DNA of 62,754 bases from Planktothrix paucivesiculata PCC 9631 (GCF_900009265.2 NZ_LR735023.1:1-62754); one strand, 5' to 3'. Positions 7,592 to 16,186 are shown, numbered from the stretch's first letter. The notes: generated by a model not told the origin, from the letters alone. A program made the numbers and translations.

Positions 7592-9565
7592 ATGCTAGAT
7601 ACATTACATACTATCTCCCAAGGAGATAGCAGTATTTGTGTGGCTGTTTTGGATGGGCCTGTTGATCAAGCTCACCCTTGCTTCCAAGGCGCAAACCTTA
7701 CCTATCTGCCCACATTGGTGCAAGAAGCCGCTAAAGTTGATGGCAGTATGTCCATGCACGGAACTCACGTTGCCAGCATTCTCTTTGGGCAACCCGGTAG
7801 CCCCGTTCAGGGAATCGTACCTCAATGCAAAGGCATTATCATACCTATTTTTGCCGATGACCGTCGCCGAACTTCCCAGCTAGATTTAGCTCGGGGAATC
7901 GAGCAAGCCGTTCATGCCGGAGCCCACATCATCAACCTCAGTGGGGGTCAACTCACTGACTTTGGTGAAGCCGATGGCTGGTTAAAAAATGCTGTTCGTT
8001 TGTGCCGAGAGAATAACGTCTTGTTAGTGGCAGCAGCAGGCAATAATGGTTGCGAGTGTTTGCACGTTCCGGCAGCTTTACCGTCAGTGCTGGCCGTCGG
8101 GGCAATGGATGCCCAGGGGAAACCCCTCGACTTTAGCAACTGGGGGGAAGCCTACCAAACTCAAGGCATCCTGGCTCCAGGGGAAGATATTCTGGGAGCC
8201 AAAGCTGGGGGGGGAACCCACCGATTAAGTGGAACCAGTTTGGCTACTCCTATCGTTTCTGGTGTCGCTGGGGTATTACTCAGCCTTCAACGGGAACAGG
8301 GAGATTCCCCCGACCCCCAAAAAATTCGTCAAATTTTGTTGCAGAGTGCTTTACCCTGTGACCTTGACTTGCCAGAAGAAAGCCGGCGGTGTCTGGCGGG
8401 CAAACTCAATGTCTCTGGAGCAATCACGTTACTAAAAGGAGAAAAAATGGCCGAGGAATTTTCGTCTGTTGCGGCATCAGAAGTAACAGCAGCAGGTTGT
8501 GGTTGTGGAGGCACATTAAGTGCTACCCCCCAAGAGCAAACGGCTCCTAGCTTAACTGCTGTGGCTTCCAGTCCATCGGCTGGGGCTGTCCCCAGCGACA
8601 CTCCCAACTTAAACAACTTAATTCAATCATTCCCTACTGCTGTAACTCAACAACCAACTATGCCCAACTTCACTGCTAATTCCGTTACTGCCAGCCAAGC
8701 TCCTAGCGAACTCGCCGAGATGGGTCAGCTTGTTTATGCTCTAGGAACCCTTGGTTATGACTTCGGCACAGAAGCTCGTCGCGACTCATTTAAACAACTC
8801 ATGCCTCCCTTTGATTTAGGTGGAGGACTCATGGTTCCGGCGAACCCCTACGATGCCCGTCAGATGGTGGACTATCTAGGGGAAAACATCTCCGAGGCGC
8901 GATCGCTGATTTGGACATTAAACATTGAACTGACTCCGGTTTATGCGATTGATCCGGCTGGCCCCTTCGCCGCCGAGTCCTACCGCGCCCTTCAAGAACT
9001 CCTGGCGGGTCAAATCCAACCGGAAAACGATGGCGAATATGTTGAACGGGTGAGTATCCCCGGTATTTTAACTGGACGTAAGGTTAAACTCTTCTCCGGT
9101 CAAGTCATCCCGGTCATTGAACCCCAAAGCACCCGTGGTCTCTACGGTTGGAAAGTCAATAACCTGGTCAGCGCAGCGATGGACGCGGTACAAGCTGAAG
9201 ATGGCACTGCCGACGAAGAAACGATCCGCAAAACCTTGGATGGCTTCCTCAACCGCATCTACTACGACCTCCGCAACTTGGGAACCACTTCCCAAGACCG
9301 CGCCCTCAACTTCTCCGTTACCAACGCCTTCCAAGCTGCCCAAACTTTCAGCCAAGCGGTAGCCGTTGGCATGGAACTCGATAGCATTACGGTAGAGAAA
9401 AGCCCCTTCTGCCGGATCGATAGCGACTGCTGGGATGTGAAGCTGAAGTTCTTCGACCCGGAAAACAGCCGCCGTGCCAAGAAGATTTACCGCTTTACCA
9501 TTGATGTCAGCGATCTAATTCCTGTCACCCTCGGCGAAGTTCGTTCTTGGTCTTCTCCCTACTAA
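7592..9565 (+). CDS. patA: PatA-type subtilisin protease of the cyanobactin cluster
   Basis: 657 residues. The subtilase (S8) domain covers about residues 1-275, with Asp21 (VAVLDG), His56 (MHGTHVA) and Ser216 (SGTSLATP) as the catalytic triad. After a low-complexity linker (about 290-370), residues 380-657 form the C-terminal domain shared with PatG proteins, starting at VYALGTLGYDFG. PatA proteases cut the precursor at the recognition sequence before each core peptide, freeing the N-terminus for macrocyclisation. It heads a co-directional run of nine genes. All catalytic residues are present and the length matches the family. The C-terminal domain is close to that of the PatG gene (19.25-20.1 kb). 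Confidence 0.92.
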   Translation: MLDTLHTISQGDSSICVAVLDGPVDQAHPCFQGANLTYLPTLVQEAAKVDGSMSMHGTHVASILFGQPGSPVQGIVPQCKGIIIPIFADDRRRTSQLDLARGIEQAVHAGAHIINLSGGQLTDFGEADGWLKNAVRLCRENNVLLVAAAGNNGCECLHVPAALPSVLAVGAMDAQGKPLDFSNWGEAYQTQGILAPGEDILGAKAGGGTHRLSGTSLATPIVSGVAGVLLSLQREQGDSPDPQKIRQILLQSALPCDLDLPEESRRCLAGKLNVSGAITLLKGEKMAEEFSSVAASEVTAAGCGCGGTLSATPQEQTAPSLTAVASSPSAGAVPSDTPNLNNLIQSFPTAVTQQPTMPNFTANSVTASQAPSELAEMGQLVYALGTLGYDFGTEARRDSFKQLMPPFDLGGGLMVPANPYDARQMVDYLGENISEARSLIWTLNIELTPVYAIDPAGPFAAESYRALQELLAGQIQPENDGEYVERVSIPGILTGRKVKLFSGQVIPVIEPQSTRGLYGWKVNNLVSAAMDAVQAEDGTADEETIRKTLDGFLNRIYYDLRNLGTTSQDRALNFSVTNAFQAAQTFSQAVAVGMELDSITVEKSPFCRIDSDCWDVKLKFFDPENSRRAKKIYRFTIDVSDLIPVTLGEVRSWSSPY

Positions 9566-9670
9566 GGAGCCGCACAATTTTAGTGAGAGTGCAATATTAG
9601 ACCCCACTCTCACTAGGAGATGCAGATGTGTTCAGTTAATTAATACTCTCCATAGGGAGAATCCTAAACT

Positions 9671-9922
9671 ATGCGACTTCCTCTATTATCTCCCCCGATT
9701 GAACGTCCCCATTTCATCCAGCCAGGACTGTGCGTGGATCTAGAAAATGGTCGTCCCGAAGATTTGGTGCATATTCGGATGGATCTGCTCCATGCCGCTA
9801 ACTATAACGATCCTCCAGCCTTTGCTAACCGTAGTTTCAACCAAGTGATGCACTCTAGTGCCAGCCAGAGTTCAGCCAGCCCTGGCTGGGGCGGTTTTGG
9901 CAGCATGGGAGGATTCTATTAA
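9671..9922 (+). CDS. patB: PatB-family cyanobactin cluster protein
   Basis: 83 residues. The opening MRLPLLSPPIERPHF and the body LENGRPEDLVHIRMDLLHAA fit the small PatB/AcyB/McaB family that lies between the A and D genes of cyanobactin clusters. The C-terminus is Gly/Ser-rich (GWGGFGSMGGFY). Its biochemical role is not established, and the homologue is dispensable for heterologous cyanobactin production in the patellamide pathway. It lies 105 bp after the protease gene. Confidence 0.8.
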   Translation: MRLPLLSPPIERPHFIQPGLCVDLENGRPEDLVHIRMDLLHAANYNDPPAFANRSFNQVMHSSASQSSASPGWGGFGSMGGFY

Positions 9923-9974
9923 TGGGCTGCTAATCACGCGATGCCTCAGCCAACCCTAAACATCCAAGGACACT

Positions 9975-10217
9975 ATGAGCAAGAACAAAACCACAACAAC
10001 ATCCTCGGAAGTCCCCTCTAACCCTGAACTGACCCCGCCTGAACCAAGCAAGTCTGAACCAACGACGATCGCAACGCCTGAACCCAAAAAGTCTTACGTT
10101 CCCACTTCCCAGACCGGGCTGCAAGATTATTCCTACTGGTGCCAATACGTCAAGGATCAAGCCAAGAAATCAGACAAAGACCCTAAATCCTTCCGGCGCG
10201 GTCGCATCTGGGCTTAA
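9975..10217 (+). CDS. patC: PatC-family cyanobactin cluster protein
   Basis: 80 residues. It has a Thr/Ser/Pro/Glu-rich, probably unstructured N-terminal half (residues 5-45). The conserved tail is TGLQDYSYWCQYVKDQAKK...FRRGRIWA, fitting the PatC/TenC/TruC family found only in cyanobactin clusters. Function is unknown. It sits 52 bp after the B gene and 55 bp before the D gene. Confidence 0.8.
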   Translation: MSKNKTTTTSSEVPSNPELTPPEPSKSEPTTIATPEPKKSYVPTSQTGLQDYSYWCQYVKDQAKKSDKDPKSFRRGRIWA

Positions 10218-10272
10218 CCCCTAGCTGCTGCTGGTCTTGTTATCGTCCACTTAATCACTGACTGTTCGTTCT

Positions 10273-12600
10273 ATGCAATCCACCCCACTGCTCCAAATTC
10301 AACCCCACTTTCATGTCGAGGTGATCGAGCCAAAGCAAGTTTATCTCCTTGGCGAACAGGCTAACCATGCCCTGACTGGACAGCTTTACTGCCAGATTTT
10401 GCCCCTCTTAAATGGGCAACACAGCCGTGAGCAGATTGTCGAAAAGCTGGATGGGGAAGTCCCAGAAGAATACATCGACTATGTACTGGAGCGCCTCGCT
10501 GAGAAAGGTTATCTGACTGAGGCAGCCCCGGAACTGTCCTCGGAAGTGGCGGCATTTTGGAGCGAGTTAGGGATTGCACCTCCGGTTGCTGCGGAAGCTT
10601 TACGGCAGCCTGTAACCCTAACCCCTGTGGGCAACATCAGTGAAGTGACGGTAGCAGCCCTGACAACGGCTCTGCGGGACATTGGTATTTCCGTGCAGAC
10701 CCCAACGGAAGCAGGTTCTCCAACGGCGCTCAACGTCGTCTTAACCGATGACTATTTGCAGCCCGAACTCGCCAAGATTAATAAACAGGCACTAGGGAGT
10801 CAACAAACTTGGCTACTGGTCAAACCTGTAGGCAGTGTGCTGTGGCTGGGGCCTGTGTTTGTTCCGGGCAAGACGGGGTGTTGGGACTGTCTAGCTCATC
10901 GGCTACGGGGCAACCGGGAAGTGGAGGCATCGGTGTTGCAGCAAAAACAAGCCCAGCAGCAACGCAATGGTCAGTCCGGTTCTGTAATCGGTTGCCTGCC
11001 TACCGCACGGGCAACCTTACCTTCCACCCTGCAAACGGGGCTACAGTTCGCGGCAACTGAGATTGCTAAGTGGATTGTCAAGCACCACGTCAATGCCACT
11101 GCACCGGGTACTGTGTTCTTTCCCACCCTCGATGGCAAGATTATCACCTTAAACCACTCAATTTTGGACTTGAAAAGCCATATCTTGATTAAGCGATCGC
11201 AATGTCCAACCTGTGGCGATCGCCAGATTTTGCATCGGCGAGGATTTGAACCCCTGAAGTTGGAGTCGCGCCCCAAGCACTTCACCAGCGATGGCGGTCA
11301 TCGAGGCACCACTCCCGAACAGACGGTGCAGAAATACCAGCACTTGATCAGCCCGGTGACGGGAGTCGTGACAGAACTGGTGCGAATCACCGACCCAGCT
11401 AATCCCTTGGTACATACCTACCGGGCGGGGCATAGCTTCGGCAGCGCCACCTCCCTGCGGGGTCTGCGGAATACTCTGAAACACAAGAGTTCTGGCAAAG
11501 GCAAAACCGATAGCCAATCTAAGGCTAGTGGGTTGTGTGAGGCAGTGGAACGCTATTCCGGTATCTTTCAGGGAGACGAACCCCGCAAACGGGCAACCCT
11601 GGCAGAACTGGGAGACTTGGCGATTCATCCTGAGCAGTGTTTGTGCTTTAGCGATGCCCAATATGCTAACCGGGAAACCCTAAACGAACAGGCAACAGTG
11701 GCTCACGATTGGATTCCCCAGCGCTTTGATGCGAGTCAAGCCATTGACTGGACTCCGGTGTGGTCGTTAACAGAGCAAACCCATAAGTATCTGCCGACAG
11801 CCCTGTGTTACTACCACTATCCCTTACCCCCAGAACACCGCTTCGCCAGAGGTGACTCCAACGGAAATGCCGCAGGCAACACCCTGGAAGAAGCCATTCT
11901 GCAAGGGTTTATGGAACTGGTGGAGCGCGACGGTGTGGCGCTGTGGTGGTACAACCGCTTGAGGCGTCCGGCAGTGGATCTGGGCAGCTTTAACGAGCCG
12001 TATTTTGTCCAGTTGCAGCAGTTCTACCGGGAAAACGATCGCGATTTGTGGGTGCTGGATTTAACAGCAGACTTGGGTATTCCCGCTTTTGCAGGGGTGT
12101 CGAATCGGAAAACCGGAAGCTCGGAACGACTGATTCTCGGCTTTGGGGCGCACCTCGACCCGACTATTGCTATTCTCCGCGCCGTCACAGAAGTAAACCA
12201 AATTGGCCTGGAACTCGATAAAGTCCCAGATGAGAACCTGAAAAGTGATGCAACAGATTGGTTAATAACTGCGAAACTGGCGGATCATCCCTATCTCCTC
12301 CCTGATACCACACAACCCCTCAAAACAGCCCAGGACTACCCCAAGCGTTGGAGTGATGATATTTACACCGATGTGATGACCTGCGTAAACATTGCTCAAC
12401 AAGCGGGTTTAGAAACTTTGGTAATTGATCAAACCCGACCGGATATTGGGCTGAATGTGGTTAAGGTGACAGTGCCAGGGATGCGCCATTTTTGGTCACG
12501 GTTTGGGGTGGGTCGGCTCTATGATGTCCCGGTGAAACTGGGATGGCTAGATGAACCGCTCACTGAGGCACAGATGAACCCCACACCGATGCCATTTTAA
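10273..12600 (+). CDS. patD: PatD-type YcaO cyclodehydratase
   Basis: 775 residues. The N-terminal part (about 1-310) is the leader-binding and E1-like region with zinc-type cysteine pairs (CWDC near 207, CPTCGD near 314). The C-terminal part (about 350-775) is the YcaO domain, with ATP-binding segments EAVERYSG and GNTLEEAILQGFMELVERDG. It ends in PTPMPF, the Pro-rich C-terminus typical of YcaO cyclodehydratases. The enzyme uses ATP to convert Cys (and in some relatives Ser/Thr) of the core peptide to azolines while bound to the leader motif LAELSEEAL. The core here contains only Cys as a heterocyclisable residue, so thiazolines are expected. Confidence 0.93.
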   Translation: MQSTPLLQIQPHFHVEVIEPKQVYLLGEQANHALTGQLYCQILPLLNGQHSREQIVEKLDGEVPEEYIDYVLERLAEKGYLTEAAPELSSEVAAFWSELGIAPPVAAEALRQPVTLTPVGNISEVTVAALTTALRDIGISVQTPTEAGSPTALNVVLTDDYLQPELAKINKQALGSQQTWLLVKPVGSVLWLGPVFVPGKTGCWDCLAHRLRGNREVEASVLQQKQAQQQRNGQSGSVIGCLPTARATLPSTLQTGLQFAATEIAKWIVKHHVNATAPGTVFFPTLDGKIITLNHSILDLKSHILIKRSQCPTCGDRQILHRRGFEPLKLESRPKHFTSDGGHRGTTPEQTVQKYQHLISPVTGVVTELVRITDPANPLVHTYRAGHSFGSATSLRGLRNTLKHKSSGKGKTDSQSKASGLCEAVERYSGIFQGDEPRKRATLAELGDLAIHPEQCLCFSDAQYANRETLNEQATVAHDWIPQRFDASQAIDWTPVWSLTEQTHKYLPTALCYYHYPLPPEHRFARGDSNGNAAGNTLEEAILQGFMELVERDGVALWWYNRLRRPAVDLGSFNEPYFVQLQQFYRENDRDLWVLDLTADLGIPAFAGVSNRKTGSSERLILGFGAHLDPTIAILRAVTEVNQIGLELDKVPDENLKSDATDWLITAKLADHPYLLPDTTQPLKTAQDYPKRWSDDIYTDVMTCVNIAQQAGLETLVIDQTRPDIGLNVVKVTVPGMRHFWSRFGVGRLYDVPVKLGWLDEPLTEAQMNPTPMPF

Positions 12601-12660
12601 GTTTTTTTAAAGTTTAGGGCCGACTTGCTTTCACTACATAACAAATGTCGTCCCAGTAGG

Positions 12661-12704
12661 CTTCTTCTCCAGGAAGAAGGGGACTGACCCACCCCAACGG
12701 GTCA
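12661..12704 (+). promoter_or_regulatory. Two tandem hairpins upstream of the precursor gene
   Basis: CTTCTTC (12661-12667) pairs with GAAGAAG (12673-12679) over a 5-nt loop. TGACCC (12685-12690) pairs with GGGTCA (12699-12704) over an 8-nt loop. They lie in the 136-bp gap between the cyclodehydratase gene and the precursor. A position just 5' of a small, highly expressed ORF suits mRNA-stabilising or processing hairpins that raise precursor expression. That function is inferred. An AGAGGA ribosome-binding site precedes ATG 12737. Confidence 0.45.
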
Positions 12705-12736
12705 ATAAACCAAACAACAAAAAGAGGATTATTCTC

Positions 12737-12985
12737 ATGGATAAGAAAAACATCCTGCCCCACCAAGGCAAACCCGTACTCCGTAGCACCAACGGTAAAC
12801 TCCCCAGCCACTTGGCTGAACTGTCTGAAGAAGCGCTCGGTGGTAATGGTGTGGATGCGTCTATGTGCCCCTGCGTCTGCTCCTACGACGGTGTGGATGC
12901 GTCTATGTGCCCCTGCGTCTGCTCCTACGACGGTGTGGATGCGTCTATGTGCCCCTGCGTCTGCTCCTACGACGGTGATGAGTAA
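12737..12985 (+). CDS. patE: Cyanobactin precursor peptide with three MCPCVC cores
   Basis: 82 residues. The leader carries the cyclodehydratase recognition motif LAELSEEAL at residues 26-34. Three identical cassettes follow, each GVDAS (protease site) + MCPCVC (core) + SYD (macrocyclase recognition, completed by the next Gly). The cores are residues 43-48, 57-62 and 71-76. The peptide ends DGDE. All core cysteines are at even positions including the last, as in patellamide/tenuecyclamide-type precursors, which places an azoline at the macrocyclisation point. Predicted product: cyclo(Met-Thz-Pro-Thz-Val-Thz). The core has no Ser, Thr or Tyr. The opposite strand also has an open frame here, but that is a by-product of the repeat. 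Confidence 0.95.
   Translation: MDKKNILPHQGKPVLRSTNGKLPSHLAELSEEALGGNGVDASMCPCVCSYDGVDASMCPCVCSYDGVDASMCPCVCSYDGDE
12848..12973 (+). repeat. Three perfect 42-bp tandem repeats encoding the precursor cassettes
   Basis: Units 12848-12889, 12890-12931 and 12932-12973 are identical at every base, including silent positions. Each encodes 14 residues (protease site, core, macrocyclase site). Perfect DNA identity indicates recent amplification or ongoing homogenisation rather than long divergence under protein-level selection. Confidence 0.95.
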
Positions 12986-13030
12986 TCTAGCGTGTCTCAA
13001 TAGCATGGCGTTTCATCGTCTTTGCCTTGA

Positions 13031-13150
13031 GACTACACCGAGCTAGATAGCCAGATAGAGATGAGGTTAAAGATTGATAGACAGCAATCAGAATCTTTTC
13101 TAGAGCTTGCGTTTTGATATCTTCCTCATCTCTGTCACGCCGATGTAGTC
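13031..13150 (+). promoter_or_regulatory. Large nested stem-loop downstream of the precursor gene
   Basis: An inner arm GATAGAGATGAGG (13054-13066) pairs with CCTCATCTCTGTC (13124-13136) as a 13-bp stem with one G-U pair. An outer arm GACTACACCG (13031-13040) pairs with CGATGTAGTC (13141-13150) with one mismatch. The structure fills most of the 257-bp gap between the precursor and the first prenyltransferase-like gene. There is no T-run, so it is better read as an mRNA 3'-stabiliser or partial read-through barrier that would give more precursor than enzyme mRNA. That role is inferred. Confidence 0.55.
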
Positions 13151-13242
13151 TGTTACGTTAATCCTTATTGAATCACGATGATTGATTCGTCGGGTTCTAT
13201 AAAAACCTTCTGCCTGCTTAACTGTTACTTAGGAAAAAGACT

Positions 13243-14181
13243 ATGGCTCTAAATTCTTCATTGCAACAAATCAACTTACGGGAGCGTCGTCTTCAGTTTA
13301 TCCGAACTCATCTAGATGCTTTTGATGTTGAGCCAACTTTCCCTATCCCTCTTTTTGAACAGGCAGTTTTTGAGATAGAAGGTTCTTGTGGAATTGAATC
13401 TTCTTGCAAAGTTGAAAATGATAGGCTATTTGCAGGATGTTTTGATGTTTCAAACTATGGAGATGTTTCTTGGCCAGGATCTTTGAAATATGCACTCAAA
13501 TTCTTAGATAGAGTTGAAAGTAGAGTAAACGTCAAATTCAACCGTGACTTGCTTCAACAGTTTGCATCATTACACATTGATTCTAGAAAGATTCTTGATA
13601 GTAGTGTTGGACTCCACTTAGATCCAAAACTTGAGAATTCTGTTGTAAGGATATATCTTCATATTAAACCAGAAGAAGATCCTGAAGAATTAGTGAGAAC
13701 AGCGATCGAGATTGATGGTAGCCACTACCCAATTGAATTGTTACAAGTTTTGCTTAAAGATGTGATAATTATTGGATTCAATCTCTTTTTTGACGGTTGC
13801 AGTGATGTAGAACTCATGGCTGGTGATTTAGGCAAGGAATATAGAGGTAATAATCAGCGCGGTAGGGCTTTTGCTACATACGCACAAAAAATCTTTTCTA
13901 AAAAAGTTATTGCTCTTTATAAAGCTTCTGATATTTTTTTTGTAAGCTTTTCTAAAATAAGAGAATATCCATTTTTGTATTTTCAGTTTAATGATATTAA
14001 AGAACTTAAAAAGCAGTTTTCGTTTAATAGCCTGGGAGATAGAATATACGGCTTTTGTCAGAATCAAGATTGTATTGCCTACGCTGCTGTCGGTGTCAAA
14101 GAACAAGATTTAGAAAGTAGCAGATTAGAGAATTTTCATTTCTCTTATAATCAACATGATGGATGCAAACCTCATCCATAA
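13243..14181 (+). CDS. patF: PatF/TruF-family prenyltransferase-like protein, copy 1
   Basis: 312 residues. The opening RRLQFIRTHLDAFDVEPTFP, the FNRDLLQQFASLHID and SRKILDSSVGLHLDP segments and the SLGDRIYGFCQ stretch match the LynF/TruF/PatF family, whose ABBA-type fold transfers dimethylallyl groups to Tyr, Ser or Thr, or to peptide termini, in cyanobactins. PatF itself lacks detectable prenyltransferase activity, so activity cannot be assumed. The next gene is a clear paralogue with the same motifs. Base composition is more AT-rich than in the neighbouring D and G genes. The gene starts about 30 bp after a strong A-rich leader; ATG 13243 is preceded by TAGGAAA. Confidence 0.82.
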   Translation: MALNSSLQQINLRERRLQFIRTHLDAFDVEPTFPIPLFEQAVFEIEGSCGIESSCKVENDRLFAGCFDVSNYGDVSWPGSLKYALKFLDRVESRVNVKFNRDLLQQFASLHIDSRKILDSSVGLHLDPKLENSVVRIYLHIKPEEDPEELVRTAIEIDGSHYPIELLQVLLKDVIIIGFNLFFDGCSDVELMAGDLGKEYRGNNQRGRAFATYAQKIFSKKVIALYKASDIFFVSFSKIREYPFLYFQFNDIKELKKQFSFNSLGDRIYGFCQNQDCIAYAAVGVKEQDLESSRLENFHFSYNQHDGCKPHP

Positions 14182-14263
14182 CATTGATTTTTGTTAAAAA
14201 TGAGTTTAATATTCCGCAATTTACCTTGACTATCATCCTCAAAGAATCCCGTCCTGAAACACT

Positions 14264-15184
14264 ATGCTTCAAAATATTCAAAATAATCGGTTCAAAGACC
14301 GCCCTATTGAGTTTATCCGATCTCATCAAGAGGCTTTTGATGTTGAGCCAATCTTCCCTATCCCTCTTTTTGAAGAGGTAATTCTTGAGTTAGAAGGTGT
14401 ATTTAGTGTTAAACCCTCTTGCAAAGTTGAAGGTAGCCGACTGCTAGCAGGGCGTTATGAGACTGGTATTCTCCCTATGAGAAAAACTTGGCCCCAATTG
14501 CTAACTCATACGTTTAAGTTCTTGAATAAAATCGAGAGTCGGGTGGGTGTATGTATTAATCGTGAATCGTTTGAGCAGTTTGCAGCAGTACATATTGGCT
14601 CTGACAAAATTATGGATAGCACGATTGGCGTTCACTTGGGGTCAAAGCTGGAAGATTCCAGTGTAATGATGTATATCCATTTTGACACGGAGCAAGATTG
14701 TGAAGAATTAGCAAAGACAGCGATCGCTCTTGATGGGGGTCACTACTCCGATGAATTAACACAGGTTCTGATTAGAGATATGGTCGTCATCGGTTTTGAA
14801 CTTTTCTTCGATGGTCGCAGTCATGTGGAGCTATGTCCTGTTGCTCCAGCACAGCCTGGAGCATTAGGAATCAGAGGAAAGTATCTTACCCCCTACATCC
14901 AAAAATACTTTTCACAGAAGGTGAATTCCATTTTCAGAGGATCGCACCTCCTCAAAATATGCTTCTCTAAAGCCTATGCAACACCAGTTTTAGGGTTTTA
15001 CTTCAAAAACCTCAAAGACATACCAAAATATTTTAGGTTTAATAGCTTAGGTGATAGGATTTATGACTTTTGTCAAAGTCAAAGTTGTATCATGGTTCCT
15101 GCTGTGTTTGCTACAGAGGCAGAGTTAGAAAAGAGTCGATTAGAAAAGTTTGATTTTTACTACATTCGATGGGAAGAATGTTAA
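14264..15184 (+). CDS. PatF/TruF-family prenyltransferase-like protein, copy 2
   Basis: 306 residues, collinear with the preceding gene (RPIEFIRSHQEAFDVEPIFP, CINRESFEQFAAVHIGS, SLGDRIYDFCQ). Two F genes in tandem also occur in the trunkamide-type (TruF1/TruF2) clusters. This copy has a longer loop near residue 190 (CPVAPAQPGALGIRG). It begins 82 bp after copy 1. One copy may have lost catalysis and serve as a chaperone, as proposed for PatF. Which one cannot be told from reading alone. Confidence 0.82.
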   Translation: MLQNIQNNRFKDRPIEFIRSHQEAFDVEPIFPIPLFEEVILELEGVFSVKPSCKVEGSRLLAGRYETGILPMRKTWPQLLTHTFKFLNKIESRVGVCINRESFEQFAAVHIGSDKIMDSTIGVHLGSKLEDSSVMMYIHFDTEQDCEELAKTAIALDGGHYSDELTQVLIRDMVVIGFELFFDGRSHVELCPVAPAQPGALGIRGKYLTPYIQKYFSQKVNSIFRGSHLLKICFSKAYATPVLGFYFKNLKDIPKYFRFNSLGDRIYDFCQSQSCIMVPAVFATEAELEKSRLEKFDFYYIRWEEC

Positions 15185-15293
15185 CCGCATCCGGTATTTT
15201 GATTTTTTTGAAAATGACTCTCCCCCTCTCCCCGTCTCCACTTTAATTATAATGATTGAAAATAACCTGATATCAGGCTCAAGAAGTAAGACT

Positions 15294-16097
15294 ATGGGAA
15301 TAGAATTTAACCATTTATATGTTACTCTCGACTCAGAAACCCTAGAGTCAATTGGTCAATCAGAGTTTATTAGCCAAGAATTCTGCACAATATCCAGAGA
15401 TACTGTAAAAACTGATACAGAAAGCTGGACGGGAATTTATCTCAGAGGAAAACATTCCTATCTAGAGCTTTTTCCTCCCGGCGGTGCTGAAGGGTTAAGA
15501 GAAAGTTTTTCCGGTCTTGGTTTCAATAGTCAACAAGCAGGACAGATTGATATTGTCAAGGAAAAGCTTAGATCCTTATTAGGCTCTAAAGAAATCCTTT
15601 CTGATTTGCAAGTTCGTCAAACCGAAGATGGAAAAGTTCCCTGGTTTCATTATTTGTCCATCAACCCAGCAGAGAGAGAAGCTTTTGCTTCATGGTTGAT
15701 GGAATTTCATCAGGATTATTTAAAGTATAAAAACATCAAACTTACCAGTGATGGTTGCTTTGACCGTGCTGCTTATCTAAAAAGCCTTGATACTTCCGAA
15801 ACCTGTTTATTTGATGACGTATCGGAAGTTCATCTTGAATTGACTTTATCGGAACAGGAGGAGTTGGCATTACTCCTTCAATCTTTTGGCTATGAATCAT
15901 CTTGCGAAGGAGATATTACTACCTATCATTCCCATAGTTTTATGATCAAAGTATGCCAGAAAGTTGCTCCCCGTTATCGAATTCGCAAGGTTGTTTGCAC
16001 TCTCAAAGAGCAATTACAGCAGGAAAAAACCTTTACTTTTGGTAAAAATGCACAGTTAAATGTGGGTAACTCGTTAGCAATTTGGGAGTTTGGATGA
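15294..16097 (+). CDS. DUF5829-like (VOC-fold-like) protein inside the cyanobactin cluster
   Basis: 267 residues from ATG 15294, chosen because the family-like sequence begins there (MGIEFNHLYVTLDSETLESI) and AAGAAG lies just upstream. In-frame starts at 15252 and 15150 would add an AT-rich, unlikely extension, the latter overlapping the F2 gene. The segments SWTGIYLRGKHSYLELFPPG and PWFHYLSINP fit DUF5829 proteins, which resemble glyoxalase/VOC folds. The role in the pathway is unknown. Its place between F2 and G, co-directional with 90-110 bp gaps, suggests it belongs to the cluster, perhaps for tailoring, transport or self-protection. Confidence 0.6.
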   Translation: MGIEFNHLYVTLDSETLESIGQSEFISQEFCTISRDTVKTDTESWTGIYLRGKHSYLELFPPGGAEGLRESFSGLGFNSQQAGQIDIVKEKLRSLLGSKEILSDLQVRQTEDGKVPWFHYLSINPAEREAFASWLMEFHQDYLKYKNIKLTSDGCFDRAAYLKSLDTSETCLFDDVSEVHLELTLSEQEELALLLQSFGYESSCEGDITTYHSHSFMIKVCQKVAPRYRIRKVVCTLKEQLQQEKTFTFGKNAQLNVGNSLAIWEFG

Positions 16098-16186
16098 CTC
16101 AAGCAATCCGTTAAAAATTAAGACAAATTTCACCAATTGCTGTTTTCATTGCTCCACCTATTTAATACCGTTTCTTATTATTAATC

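Noticed and set aside
11158-11661. 167-codon minus-strand ORF within the cyclodehydratase gene
   Set aside because: It is antisense to a well-supported enzyme and shows no domain.
12848-12973. Tandem repeats as a CRISPR array
   Set aside because: Units are contiguous, coding and without spacers. They match known cyanobactin cassette layout.
12613-13006. 130-codon open frame on the minus strand over the precursor gene
   Set aside because: Its repeats are the reverse reading of the precursor cassettes. The plus strand has the leader motif, ribosome-binding site and cluster context.
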